From a virus: a stretch of DNA of 42,770 nt. A model generated the notes under the pieces. The model was not told where the DNA came from, did no database searches, and saw only the letters and a list, made by a program, of their open reading frames with translations. The stretch spans positions 1 through 42,770 of IMG/VR virus record IMGVR_UViG_3300017987_000156. One strand, given 5' to 3'. This document shows positions 23,799 through 30,909 of the stretch, one piece after another; positions within the stretch are counted from its first letter, which is position 1; each line of letters begins with the position of its first letter. The position numbers and the translations under genes are program-made.

Positions 23799-24739
23799 GG
23801 GTTGCTCCTGTCCAAAGTGGGAAATCGCTTCTTCAGGGCCCCGACAAAGTACGCCTTTGGCCTGGTGCCCTTCGCTTGCGCCTCCGTGACGAGCGCCCGG
23901 ATCTGACCGGCGATCTCGTCAATCCGGGCCGGGTCAGATAGCATTTCGGAGGCGGCAATAGTCTTCAGGTTCTGCTCGATTCCAGCGTCGTGGCCGAACG
24001 CCGTGCGGACTGCCTTCCGGGCCGATTGCCACGTATCGGCGGAGGGTTGATCTGGTGTTTCCGGTTGGCTCTCGTGGGGACCGTCCGGCGAAACGGGGGG
24101 ACCGCTGGGCGACGGGGGGACGGGCACCGGCCTTGGCGTTGGATCGTCCGAGTTGGGATCGGGCCGATCGGGGGGACGCTGGGGGGACGCTGGTGCCGTT
24201 GGCCGCTGGGCGGTTTGCTCGTCAGATGTGTCCCGGTGAGAACGCAGGGGACCGGGGGGGGGCACCGAAGCCCCGCGAGCGGGGCGCTCCGAACCGGCCT
24301 GTTCAGAAATGTCTTTGCCTTCTGGTTGAGTTTGGTTGAGTTCGGTTCGGTTCGGTTCGGTTGGGCGGAAAGTTTCCGAAAGTTCGGAATCAGTCTCTAC
24401 CCAACCAATCTTCACCAGTACGTTAATGCCGTTCTCAACTTGACTTACAGGCGCCTGGATGGCGTAGGCTATGTCTGCAATGTCTCCAAGCTGATTTCTT
24501 TCGTCCCTCGACGCATTTCCAGCAATTTCGAGCAACTTGCAGAACAAGCCGAACACTTGTAGGGCTTCGTCTTGCCCGGCCGCTTCAGCGAGCCGCCGAT
24601 AGCCTACACCTAATGAACGACCATTGGCCTTGAGCTTGATGTACCGAAAGGGGCCTTTGAACTTGGGCTTCCCGGGAGCCCAGTCCCGGCCCTTGGTGTC
24701 GACCTCATAACGTTCATCCCATTCAACGATGCGGTACAT
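23795..24739 (-). CDS. Probable replication initiator/helicase loader
   Basis: This is a 314-residue protein in three parts. An N-terminal region resembles phage replisome-organiser winged helices (GPFRYIKLKANGRSLGVGYR, with YAIQAPVSQVENGINVLVKI as a recognition helix pair). A long Pro/Ser/Arg linker follows (about residues 140-230). A helical C-terminal domain closes it (AGIEQNLKTIAASEM, then AYFVGALKKRFP). This plan matches phage proteins that bind the origin and hand over DnaB, whose gene overlaps by 4 bases. The linker is encoded partly by 5-bp repeats (see 24323-24363). Loader function is inferred from context. Confidence 0.65.
   Translation of the reverse strand: MYRIVEWDERYEVDTKGRDWAPGKPKFKGPFRYIKLKANGRSLGVGYRRLAEAAGQDEALQVFGLFCKLLEIAGNASRDERNQLGDIADIAYAIQAPVSQVENGINVLVKIGWVETDSELSETFRPTEPNRTELNQTQPEGKDISEQAGSERPARGASVPPPGPLRSHRDTSDEQTAQRPTAPASPQRPPDRPDPNSDDPTPRPVPVPPSPSGPPVSPDGPHESQPETPDQPSADTWQSARKAVRTAFGHDAGIEQNLKTIAASEMLSDPARIDEIAGQIRALVTEAQAKGTRPKAYFVGALKKRFPTLDRSNP
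24323..24363. repeat. Short pentanucleotide repeats in loader gene
   Basis: On the plus strand, two copies of GGTTGAGTT(T/C) are followed by about four perfect copies of GGTTC. Because the unit is 5 bp inside coding sequence, gain or loss of one unit would shift the frame of the Pro-rich linker and remove the C-terminal domain. Confidence 0.75.
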
Positions 24740-24911
24740 GTCTGCTTTCTTACCTCTCTCGATCCTTCAGTTATCTTGCCGGCTGCCCAGGAAGACGCTT
24801 GTGCGCCTCCCCGGAATGTGATAGTGCAATTGCGTTTGTCTAACCGGTGATCAGTAGTTGACGTTTTCGGCGTAATCGCGGTCCATTGATGGTCTCTCTT
24901 TACTCGATCTG

Positions 24912-25358
24912 CTAGTGGGCCTGAAGGGCAAGCACTTCCTCGATATCCTCCGGCGCCGGCTCTCGGATCTGTACGTGGATGCCGGGCGTGTCCCCGTAGA
25001 TGCAGTCCACTATGCCTCGAACGATGAGGCGGTCGTCCTTCCAGAAGATGCTGTTCAGAGCGTCGCCAACGAATTTGCCGACATTGTCCCAATCGGGGGT
25101 CGACGAGTGCCAGATCGGGGCGCTTTCCTTGAGCGTGTCCGCATGACGGCCCGTGCGGTAGTGACTCTTCGGTCTGGGAAACACGCAGATCAGACGCAGA
25201 CAGACCGGCCCTGAGAAGGGCTCGTCCGGGCGACACTGCATGGCTTTGGCGAGGAAGTCCTTCTTGTCGGAGGCGCTGGGGTCGTAGTGATGGCCGCTCT
25301 TGGTAGAGCGATGGCGCATCTGGCCCTTCGGATTGCCGGGAACAAAGAACGAGATCAT
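24912..25358 (-). CDS. rusA: Holliday junction resolvase RusA
   Basis: This is a 148-residue protein with the RusA opening (ISFFVPGNPKGQMRHRS) and the catalytic region STPDWDNVGKFVGDALNSI then FWKDDRLI. Asp89, Asp91 and Asp108, with Lys95, match the acidic residues and lysine that coordinate metal in RusA. It would resolve branched intermediates during phage recombination or before packaging. The 24740-24911 gap downstream shows no convincing gene. Confidence 0.9.
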   Translation of the reverse strand: MISFFVPGNPKGQMRHRSTKSGHHYDPSASDKKDFLAKAMQCRPDEPFSGPVCLRLICVFPRPKSHYRTGRHADTLKESAPIWHSSTPDWDNVGKFVGDALNSIFWKDDRLIVRGIVDCIYGDTPGIHVQIREPAPEDIEEVLALQAH

Positions 25359-25361
25359 GGT

Positions 25362-26039
25362 TTACGCCTTTCTGTGCACTGGTTCAGTCAGGGACCGCTC
25401 GATGGGCCATCCAAGTTTGAATATCCTGGCCTGGACAATGACCGGAGGGAGCCCCATCTTCCTGGCCCACTGAGAAACCGTCAGTGTTTCACCTCGGAAG
25501 GTGATGTGCCTGTTTGTACGCTTGTTGGCCCCCTGTTGCAGGCGGGTAGCCCATCGGCAATTGAATGGACAGTACGGGCCGTTGTTGTCAATGCGGTCGA
25601 TGGACATCTTGGGCGGACACTCTCCCATGTCGGCGAGGAACACCGCGAAGGAGTCGCGCCACGCTGGGCATATTGTGATCCCACGACCGCCATAGTGTGC
25701 ATAGTTGCTGTCGTTCGGGTTCTCGCAGCGCTGCTTCATCCCAGCCCAGCTTTCATACGTCGCGCTCCTGCTCTTACGTCGGGAGTGTCCATGCGTATGC
25801 GCTCGGCGAATAGACTCTCGCCTCAGACAACCACAGCTTCGAGTGTGCCCACTCTTGAGATCCCGTTGACTCACGACTGTGTCCGCGCCGCACTCGCACC
25901 GACACGCCCAACGCCTAGCAGTGGCGTTACTAGGATACCGTCGCTTGGGTGACTCAGATACAACCGTCAGTCGACCGAAAACCTGTCCTGTTAGGTCTTC
26001 GCGATATGTACGTCTTGCTGTCGCCTGGGCATCTGTCAT
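25362..26039 (-). CDS. HNH-endonuclease-like phage protein
   Basis: This is a 225-residue protein. The N-terminal domain carries CRCECGADTVVSQRDLKSG…SCGCLRRE, a Cys-rich DNA-contact module often found in phage homing-type nucleases. The centre has the conserved NPNDSNYAHYGGRGITICPA, FLADMGECPPKMSIDRIDNN and CRWAT segments of the HNH-like family. A C-terminal helix-turn-helix-like piece (TVSQWARKMGLPPVIVQARI) may bind DNA. It lies 3 bases before rusA. It may be a free-standing homing endonuclease or a packaging-associated nuclease. Confidence 0.75.
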   Translation of the reverse strand: MTDAQATARRTYREDLTGQVFGRLTVVSESPKRRYPSNATARRWACRCECGADTVVSQRDLKSGHTRSCGCLRRESIRRAHTHGHSRRKSRSATYESWAGMKQRCENPNDSNYAHYGGRGITICPAWRDSFAVFLADMGECPPKMSIDRIDNNGPYCPFNCRWATRLQQGANKRTNRHITFRGETLTVSQWARKMGLPPVIVQARIFKLGWPIERSLTEPVHRKA

Positions 26040-26054
26040 CGCGCCGTCCGCCCT

Positions 26055-26252
26055 TCACAGTTTGAGCCCAAGTGAGCGTAGATACTTTTTGGTCTTGCGT
26101 AGTTTAAGCCTGCTGGCCTTCTTCTTCGTCGCCTCCAGCGGGCGATTCAGCGCCGCCGCCACCTCGGCCGTCGACTGATTGCGGAACTTCTTCTTGAGTG
26201 TCCTGACCTCGTCAGGGGTCCAATCCCCTCTCTTGAGTGCCTTCTTTGCCAT
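26055..26252 (-). CDS. Small basic SANT/Myb-like DNA-binding protein
   Basis: This is a 65-residue, Lys-rich protein (MAKKALKRGDWTPDEVRTLK). The W-T-x-D-E-x3-L-K-K-F start, followed by STAEVAAALNRPLEATKKKA, is a SANT/Myb-type three-helix motif. Likely a small nucleic-acid-binding regulator. It precedes the HNH-like gene by 15 bases. Confidence 0.6.
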   Translation of the reverse strand: MAKKALKRGDWTPDEVRTLKKKFRNQSTAEVAAALNRPLEATKKKASRLKLRKTKKYLRSLGLKL

Positions 26253-26309
26253 AACGGTTCTCCTTTCTGATCTGTTGGACTCACCTTTTTGCGCACGCGC
26301 GCAATATGG

Positions 26310-26624
26310 TCATCGAATGATTCCTAAGCGTTCCGCTTCGTCCGCCACCCGCTCTATGGGCCTTTTCGGCGGCAGAACCGTGACGATCTCCTTGCGGCGG
26401 GTGTCGTAGCAGACCGGGAAGACTCCTTGGCTCGTGGTCACACGCCACTTCGTGACCCGAGCGCTCGTGCGGCCCAGGAACTCCGCTTTCGCCGACTGGA
26501 TCTGCTCGACCATCTCGCGCCGGAGCTTGCGAGACAGCGGGATACCGTATCTCTCGATCATCCGACGCGCGGCGTGGATGCCCATCGACTGCCTGCGATT
26601 GCGAACGGTGCGGCGTCTGCCCAT
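26310..26624 (-). CDS. Small conserved-type phage protein (RelE-like fold possible)
   Basis: This is a 104-residue basic protein with HAARRMIERYGIPLSRKLRR and later VTTSQGVFPVCYDTRRKEIV. The combination of an H-A-x-R-R-x-x-E-R-Y-G helix with a beta sheet ending in TVLPPK resembles small phage or host proteins with a RelE-like outline. The start overlaps the upstream stop (TAATG). Function unknown. Confidence 0.6.
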   Translation of the reverse strand: MGRRRTVRNRRQSMGIHAARRMIERYGIPLSRKLRREMVEQIQSAKAEFLGRTSARVTKWRVTTSQGVFPVCYDTRRKEIVTVLPPKRPIERVADEAERLGIIR

Positions 26625-26878
26625 TACGTTTCGCCCCCCGTCTCTGCGCCGAGCACGTTACGCAGCTGTGCAAGCTTTCCTTCGGAGGTTCGCCACTTGG
26701 CGTAGATCTCCGATGTGTTCTGACGATGTTGGGCCAGCCGCTTCTCGTGGGACGCGCGGGCAGCCTTGAGTTGGCGAACCATGGCCTTGCGATACCGTCG
26801 CTCGTCCACCCAGAAGGCACCGAAGACAACTGCCGCCAGGGCGGACGCGACTGTTGCACCGATCAGTATGTCAGTCAT
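26624..26878 (-). CDS. Membrane-anchored coiled-coil protein, Rz-like outline
   Basis: The start is the ATG at 26878 (MTDILIGATVASALAAVVFG), in an ATGA overlap with the previous stop. One N-terminal transmembrane helix is followed by a Lys/Arg/Gln-rich coiled coil (RYRKAMVRQLKAARASHEKR … AQHRQNTSEIYAKWR). This outline resembles phage spanin-type inner-membrane proteins, but there is no nearby lysis cassette and similarity is only general. Length 84 residues. Confidence 0.6.
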   Translation of the reverse strand: MTDILIGATVASALAAVVFGAFWVDERRYRKAMVRQLKAARASHEKRLAQHRQNTSEIYAKWRTSEGKLAQLRNVLGAETGGET

Positions 26879-27180
26879 GAGCGTTCTCCTCTTGGCGGCC
26901 GGCTGTTCACAATCCCCCGCACCCATCTGCGGGCGATGCGGGATGCGCCGAGGTCGGTGAAGGGCTTGCTTCTCGCTATTCGCAACTCGCGACAGCGGCC
27001 CATCCAGACGAACTCTACATAGAGCTGATACCGTGGCGTCATGCGTTCCTCCCGCCAGGTCTCGATGCGTATGAGTCCATGCCGGGTGCGGGCTGTGCCG
27101 ACGCGAATCGTACGCTTGCCCACCCAGTACCACATCGTCGCCTCGTAGACGGCCCAGTTTCCTTCTGTTCTGCGTGTCAT
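26875..27180 (-). CDS. Small basic protein of unknown function
   Basis: The ATG at 27180 (MTRRTEGNWAVYEATMWYWV) has GAGGAA upstream; an ATG-less longer start at 27198 is less likely. The 102-residue product is Arg/Trp-rich and beta-like in the first half. Coupled by ATGA to the membrane protein. No family recognised. Confidence 0.55.
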   Translation of the reverse strand: MTRRTEGNWAVYEATMWYWVGKRTIRVGTARTRHGLIRIETWREERMTPRYQLYVEFVWMGRCRELRIARSKPFTDLGASRIARRWVRGIVNSRPPRGERS

Positions 27181-27191
27181 GATATTCCTCG

Positions 27192-27437
27192 TTAGCACAT
27201 AATCTGAATGTCGAGATTCGCCTGCGCGGCCAAGGCCTTGAGCACGTCTTCGGCTGTAACCTCTTCCGAGAGGCGGACGGAGGGGTTGGGTGCCCCCAAC
27301 ACCACCGTTCCGTTCGTCCAGTTGAAGCGTATTGTGGCGCGGCCGAGGTAGGGAAAGTCGTCACCCTCTTCTCTCCCTTGGTTGTCTGCCGCCCGCAGCA
27401 GTTCGTCGGCGTTCTCTAGGATGGCTATCTTGTACAT
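27192..27437 (-). CDS. Small hypothetical protein
   Basis: The ATG at 27437 (MYKIAILENADELLRAADNQ) has a GGGAG site. The 81-residue product is mixed alpha/beta, including YLGRATIRFNWTNGTVVLGA and a C-terminal helix (TAEDVLKALAAQANLDIQ). The reading overlaps the upstream gene by 13 bases. Unknown function. Confidence 0.55.
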   Translation of the reverse strand: MYKIAILENADELLRAADNQGREEGDDFPYLGRATIRFNWTNGTVVLGAPNPSVRLSEEVTAEDVLKALAAQANLDIQIMC

Positions 27438-27613
27438 GGTCTCTCCCATTCGTCGGGTGGATCGATCGTCATGGTCTGTCCGCAGCACTTGGGCCAACCG
27501 GACCGCAGGCGGTCAGCGGAGTCCACCTTCTCCGTGCGCCCGCACGTCCGGCACCAGACCTGGCCGCGCTGCAGCTTCGGCTGGGACCTGGCTAGAGTTT
27601 CGTGTATTGCCAT
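27425..27613 (-). CDS. Small zinc-ribbon protein
   Basis: The ATG at 27613 (MAIHETLARSQPKLQRGQVW) has AGGAG 5 bases upstream. The 62-residue product contains CRTCGRTEKVD…KCCGQ, a zinc ribbon. It overlaps the preceding gene out of frame by about 100 bases. Confidence 0.55.
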   Translation of the reverse strand: MAIHETLARSQPKLQRGQVWCRTCGRTEKVDSADRLRSGWPKCCGQTMTIDPPDEWERPCTR

Positions 27614-28178
27614 GTCTCTCCTGCTTTCTGATGATCTCGGCCACATGCCCGCTGTAGAACGATGCCCAGACAATCGCCTTGCCCTGTATGCGCCCGGCGT
27701 GTTTGCGGGGCCGGCCGTTCGCGTCCCGGCAGCAGTACTTGCGAGCGAATCGCCGCTTCCACGTGTCGATGCTGATGTCCCATCCGTAGAGCGTGCGATT
27801 GCCTAGCGGAAAGAGGTCCATGAGTCTATCCATCAATCGGGCATCTCTTTCCAGGTACTTCCCGTACGAGTAGTCCCGGCCGATCAGGTAGACCCACCAT
27901 CCGTAATAGGCGAACCCAGCGACGCCGGGGCAATGGAACACCCAGACGTAAATGGGCCGGATCTCAGTGCCGGCGACGCAGCGCCTGCGCTCCAGTTGTC
28001 GCCGTTGCCGCGCGCGCTTCTGGCGACCCACCTCCGCCCACGTCACGGTACGCCATCGTCCGTGCTCGTCTTTCGTCGCCCGCGCAACGTCGGGTCCGAA
28101 CTGCGAAGCCAGTATGTCGAACGGCCCGCGCTCGGCCGCCCTCTCGCGCGTTCGGGGTCGTGTCCATATAACGGTCAC
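27513..28178 (-). CDS. Hypothetical basic protein, GTG start
   Basis: Translation probably begins at the GTG of 28178 (VTVIWTRPRTRERAAER), because it overlaps the upstream TGA in a GTGA junction. The 221-residue product is Arg/Tyr/Trp-rich (PIYVWVFHCPGVAGFAYYGW, LMDRLMDLFPLGNRTLYGWD). The last 35 residues lie in the overlap with the zinc-ribbon gene and look less protein-like. No family recognised. Confidence 0.5.
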   Translation of the reverse strand: MTVIWTRPRTRERAAERGPFDILASQFGPDVARATKDEHGRWRTVTWAEVGRQKRARQRRQLERRRCVAGTEIRPIYVWVFHCPGVAGFAYYGWWVYLIGRDYSYGKYLERDARLMDRLMDLFPLGNRTLYGWDISIDTWKRRFARKYCCRDANGRPRKHAGRIQGKAIVWASFYSGHVAEIIRKQERHGNTRNSSQVPAEAAARPGLVPDVRAHGEGGLR

Positions 28179-28501
28179 TTCTGCGACTCCTTCCTTCCCC
28201 ACTCATCGCACCAGCCGGTGGGGTCGACTTGCCTCTCCACCCATTCACGACAGCAAAGATGGAGACGCCACGATGAACTGTGGATGCATGACGCGCAATT
28301 CGCACACCGCTGCTCGCACTCTTCCGGCACGTGGTCAGCTACACCCCCACATCGGGGACACTTGGGCTTGCGCACCAATCGCCACGCCTTCTTGGCCCCG
28401 CCCACGACGCACGCCTTGACAATGCTCCCGAGCAGGCCGGCGAGCGCGAAGGGGATCTTCCACTTCTTGTCTGGGCCTTGGAATCCTATCGGTCCGGTCA
28501 T
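28175..28501 (-). CDS. Cys-rich zinc-binding protein
   Basis: The ATG at 28501 overlaps the CsrA-like gene stop (ATGA). The 108-residue protein has a hydrophobic helix near residues 16-33 (IPFALAGLLGSIVKACVV) and then KPKCPRCGGVADHVPEECEQ, CANCASC and further Cys residues, probably two zinc sites. It may sit at the membrane. Function unknown. Confidence 0.6.
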   Translation of the reverse strand: MTGPIGFQGPDKKWKIPFALAGLLGSIVKACVVGGAKKAWRLVRKPKCPRCGGVADHVPEECEQRCANCASCIHSSSWRLHLCCREWVERQVDPTGWCDEWGRKESQK

Positions 28502-28668
28502 CGCTTCGCCCCTTCCTGGGTCGGTTTGCGGTCGATCTGCGCCTCCTTCGGCGCCGTGATGACCACTCGCGTCTTCGCGATCGCCCTGCGCACATGAATG
28601 CGTATCCGGTCGTCGATGACGATATCCTCGCGCCGGGAGGGGCAGACTACTAATCGAGTGTCTACCAT
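28498..28668 (-). CDS. csrA: CsrA-like RNA-binding translational regulator
   Basis: This is a 56-residue protein starting at the ATG of 28668 with a very strong GAGGAGG site. The sequence (MVDTRLVVCPSRREDIVIDD, RIRIHVRRAIAKTRVVITAP, KEAQIDRK) follows the CsrA plan. It has a first strand, the x-I-x-I-x-D-D turn, a strand-turn-strand around R-V-x-I-x-A-P-K-E, and the basic I-D-R-K end where CsrA has V-H-R-E-E. Known CsrA proteins bind GGA loops over ribosome sites. The N-terminus (L-T-R in CsrA) and Gly of GE/GD are altered, so specificity may differ. It is coupled by ATGA to the next gene. A phage-borne copy could redirect host or phage translation. Confidence 0.7.
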   Translation of the reverse strand: MVDTRLVVCPSRREDIVIDDRIRIHVRRAIAKTRVVITAPKEAQIDRKPTQEGAKR

Positions 28669-28677
28669 GGTGCCTCC

Positions 28678-28992
28678 TCAGCAGTTGAGTGCCCCGCGTA
28701 CGACAATCACCAAGGCGTCGTCCAGCTTGCCGTCGTGCGTGTACGCCCGGACCGCCATTGTCTCAGCCAATTCACGCAACGCTTCGCTTGTTTCACGGGG
28801 GCGAATCTTTGGATCGACGATTCCCTGGAGTAGAGCCACGCCAGCGTCGTCGGCCTTGTTGCCCGTCAACGCCGCGCGTCGCTCCAGGTCTTCCAGTTCG
28901 TCAACCAAGGCTTCACCGAGTTTCGGCCCGATCTTCTTGGCCGCCCACATAATCGCCTTGCCGCCTATCCATTCGCGTATTCTTCCGAACAT
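28678..28992 (-). CDS. Hypothetical helical protein
   Basis: This is a 104-residue protein (MFGRIREWIGGKAIMWAAKK) with an amphipathic N-terminal helix and an otherwise helical body (LGEALVDELEDLERRAALTG, SEALRELAETMAVRAY). The N-terminus might touch membranes. It ends 9 bases before the csrA-like start and precedes it in the operon. Family not recognised. Confidence 0.6.
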   Translation of the reverse strand: MFGRIREWIGGKAIMWAAKKIGPKLGEALVDELEDLERRAALTGNKADDAGVALLQGIVDPKIRPRETSEALRELAETMAVRAYTHDGKLDDALVIVVRGALNC

Positions 28993-29102
28993 ACTCCAAG
29001 ACTCCTTTCCTTATCTGAGTGGAGTGGCCGTTACTGCTCTGGCGGGGCAACCGTGTGAAAGCCCGCATCGTCACAGAGGGTCACGGCCACTTGAAGCGAA
29101 CG

Positions 29103-29630
29103 CTATCTGCTAGCCTTGGGCTTGAAGCGAATGCATGGGCCGGTGACGACCACGTACCGGTCATGGTCCTCCCGGAACGTCTGCCACGCCTGCTGGTACT
29201 CGGTCGCCCAGTCGAACCAGTGTCGCGGCGCATCGTTGAGTGTGGTCTTACTGCCCACCAGCCACCCGGCTTCCAGTTGCCCATCCTGAAACTCCCAGCC
29301 CCCGTAGAGCCCGGCATAGACCACCCCCTCCGGGAGCGTCCAGTCTCCATTGATCCAGTTGGCGATGACGTCCGCCGTTAGGGCGTTGTACATCCCATAG
29401 ACTCTCAGGTCAGTAGCGACGTCGCCTTCAGAGGCCAGCGCCTTGTCGTAGCGTGGTGCAATGTAGGCCTCGAACGCGTCCCAGATCGCCCCCAAGCGAA
29501 ATTCCGCAACGTTGTCCCCCGCCATGATGCCGATCGTCCATTCGATCTCAGGCGCATTGGGCTCTTCCTCGGCGAAGCTCGTCACCGTCATCGCGGCGAC
29601 CATCATCAGTACTGCGATCCATCGTTTCAT
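29103..29630 (-). CDS. Secreted protein with signal peptide
   Basis: This is a 175-residue protein with a typical Sec signal (MKRWIAVLMMVAAMTVTSFA, cleavage probably after SFA-E). The mature part is Trp/Tyr/Gly-rich with alternating strands (GMYNALTADVIANWINGDWT, VVYAGLYGGWEFQDGQLEAG), compatible with a small periplasmic or outer-membrane barrel-like protein. A secreted early phage protein could act in superinfection exclusion or as a lysogenic-conversion factor; this is inference. Confidence 0.65.
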   Translation of the reverse strand: MKRWIAVLMMVAAMTVTSFAEEEPNAPEIEWTIGIMAGDNVAEFRLGAIWDAFEAYIAPRYDKALASEGDVATDLRVYGMYNALTADVIANWINGDWTLPEGVVYAGLYGGWEFQDGQLEAGWLVGSKTTLNDAPRHWFDWATEYQQAWQTFREDHDRYVVVTGPCIRFKPKASR

Positions 29631-29645
29631 GCTCTTGTCTCCTTA

Positions 29646-29921
29646 CTACTCGGTGATTGCTTTTTCGACGACCAACGTCCACATGTCGTCGATATCGTGA
29701 TCGTTCCAGTCTGAGCACAACCCGCTTGCTCTCATCGCGTTCCGCACCTGCATCCCCTCGCGGAAGTGGACCGGATGCGGTATGGGCCGATTGGCCTTGC
29801 GCCCGAACGTGGGACTCACTGACCCCGCCCACCGCCTGTAACGCCGGAACAAGGCGACGCCGCGCGGCCCAAGCCACTCGCGGATGTGCTCTACCAGTTC
29901 GTGTGAAGGTTCCCGGCGCAT
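29646..29921 (-). CDS. Small hypothetical protein
   Basis: The ATG at 29921 (MRREPSHELVEHIREWLGPR) starts 5 bases after the Tad2-like gene. The 91-residue product is Arg-rich with a C-terminal acidic helix (CSDWNDHDIDDMWTLVVEKA). Unknown function. Confidence 0.55.
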   Translation of the reverse strand: MRREPSHELVEHIREWLGPRGVALFRRYRRWAGSVSPTFGRKANRPIPHPVHFREGMQVRNAMRASGLCSDWNDHDIDDMWTLVVEKAITE

Positions 29922-29926
29922 CGGTC

Positions 29927-30406
29927 CTACTCCACGATGAACCAGTCGTCGCTGAGCATGTCGGCCTGGCTGGCGACCCAGCCCGGCTGCCACTGCTTCT
30001 TGGCGTTGTACAGAGCAAAGTAGGCCTGGCAGTCCAACGGGACATCGGGACCGATGAGCCTCGCTGTGCGGTCGTTGACCTTCCGACCGGGCTCTTGGGA
30101 GTTGAACGGAGGCAGGTGCATCGGCGACATGTAGACCGCGAACATGTCCGCTCCGTTCCACCCAGCCCGGGCGATCTTGTGTCCCTGCTTTGCCGCCTCG
30201 ATCGCGAAGCCGAACGGCATACCCGTCGTTGGGCGGTTATGCTTCTCGAACGTCTCCTTCGGGCACCAACTCTGATAGCCCTCCTCGTACTTCACGAGGT
30301 AGCCGTGATCTTCGACGTTGCCATCGATGGGACGCCCCAAGTACTCTTGGGCAGCAGCCAACGTCATGGGCTCGCCGTCTACAATCTTGACTCCGATGAA
30401 TCTCAT
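29927..30406 (-). CDS. Tad2-like (DUF2829) anti-defence protein with N-terminal extension
   Basis: This is a 159-residue protein. Residues from about 63 on match DUF2829: MPFGFAIEAAKQGHKIARAG, WNGADMFAVYMSP, then YFALYNAKKQWQPGWVASQA and DMLSDDWFIVE. DUF2829 is the family of Tad2, a phage protein that binds and sequesters Thoeris signalling nucleotides. Residues 1-60 form a separate small domain (GYLVKYEEGYQSWCPKETFE) often found before DUF2829 in phages. All core motifs are present, so ligand binding is plausible; which signal it binds is not known. It lies between unknown small genes, 58 bases after the preceding one. Confidence 0.8.
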   Translation of the reverse strand: MRFIGVKIVDGEPMTLAAAQEYLGRPIDGNVEDHGYLVKYEEGYQSWCPKETFEKHNRPTTGMPFGFAIEAAKQGHKIARAGWNGADMFAVYMSPMHLPPFNSQEPGRKVNDRTARLIGPDVPLDCQAYFALYNAKKQWQPGWVASQADMLSDDWFIVE

Positions 30407-30463
30407 AGCTTCGTGACTCCTTTCAATATCTGCTCTCGTTCACCGCCTGGACGTCCGGGCGGT

Positions 30464-30889
30464 CTATAGCACTCCGTCAGCACAGTCTTGCGTCTGGTCC
30501 GTCTGGGCCGACTCTGTCTCAACATCCTCGGCCAGGCGATCGAAGCACTTGTCACACAGCGGCACGCCTTCGCTATCTGTCTTGGTGGCCGTGCGCCCGC
30601 AGCCCTCGCAGTAGTCCTGGGCCTCAGGCCCCGGCAACTCCCACTGTTGAACGGGTTGAGGTCGGTTCTGCTGTGCGACCGCCCTGACGATCGACTCGGT
30701 CGTGGGCGTCATGCAGTAGACACTGGAGACGTTGTAGAATTGGGTCGCCGGCGGCTCGCTGGGGATGTCGATGCGCAGCATGCCCTGTCCGGCGATCTCC
30801 ACCTCACGCACGTAACCGGCCAAACGCCGGTGCCCCATCAGTTCCAGAATCACCCACTGGGCAAACGGCTCTCTTCCTTGTCCTTCCAT
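30464..30889 (-). CDS. Phage protein with C-terminal zinc finger
   Basis: This is a 141-residue protein. The N-terminal beta domain (EPFAQWVILELMGHRRLAGY, then IAGQGMLRIDIPSEPPATQF and YNVSSVYCMTP) resembles a conserved phage protein that often lies near recombination genes. A Pro/Gln linker leads to CEGCGRTATKTDSEGVPLCD-KC, a zinc finger. The tail is acidic. Function not known. Confidence 0.65.
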   Translation of the reverse strand: MEGQGREPFAQWVILELMGHRRLAGYVREVEIAGQGMLRIDIPSEPPATQFYNVSSVYCMTPTTESIVRAVAQQNRPQPVQQWELPGPEAQDYCEGCGRTATKTDSEGVPLCDKCFDRLAEDVETESAQTDQTQDCADGVL

Positions 30890-30909
30890 GGTTCTCCTTT
30901 CGATTTCTG

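Noticed and set aside
24740-24911. Small gene between rusA and the loader gene
   Set aside because: Only an 11-codon frame (MDRDYAENVNY) with a weak ribosome site is present; treated as non-coding.
26281-26859. Minus-strand frame of 192 codons over 26281-26859
   Set aside because: It overlaps two better-supported coupled genes in other frames and is Arg/Pro/Ser-rich as expected of an off-frame reading.
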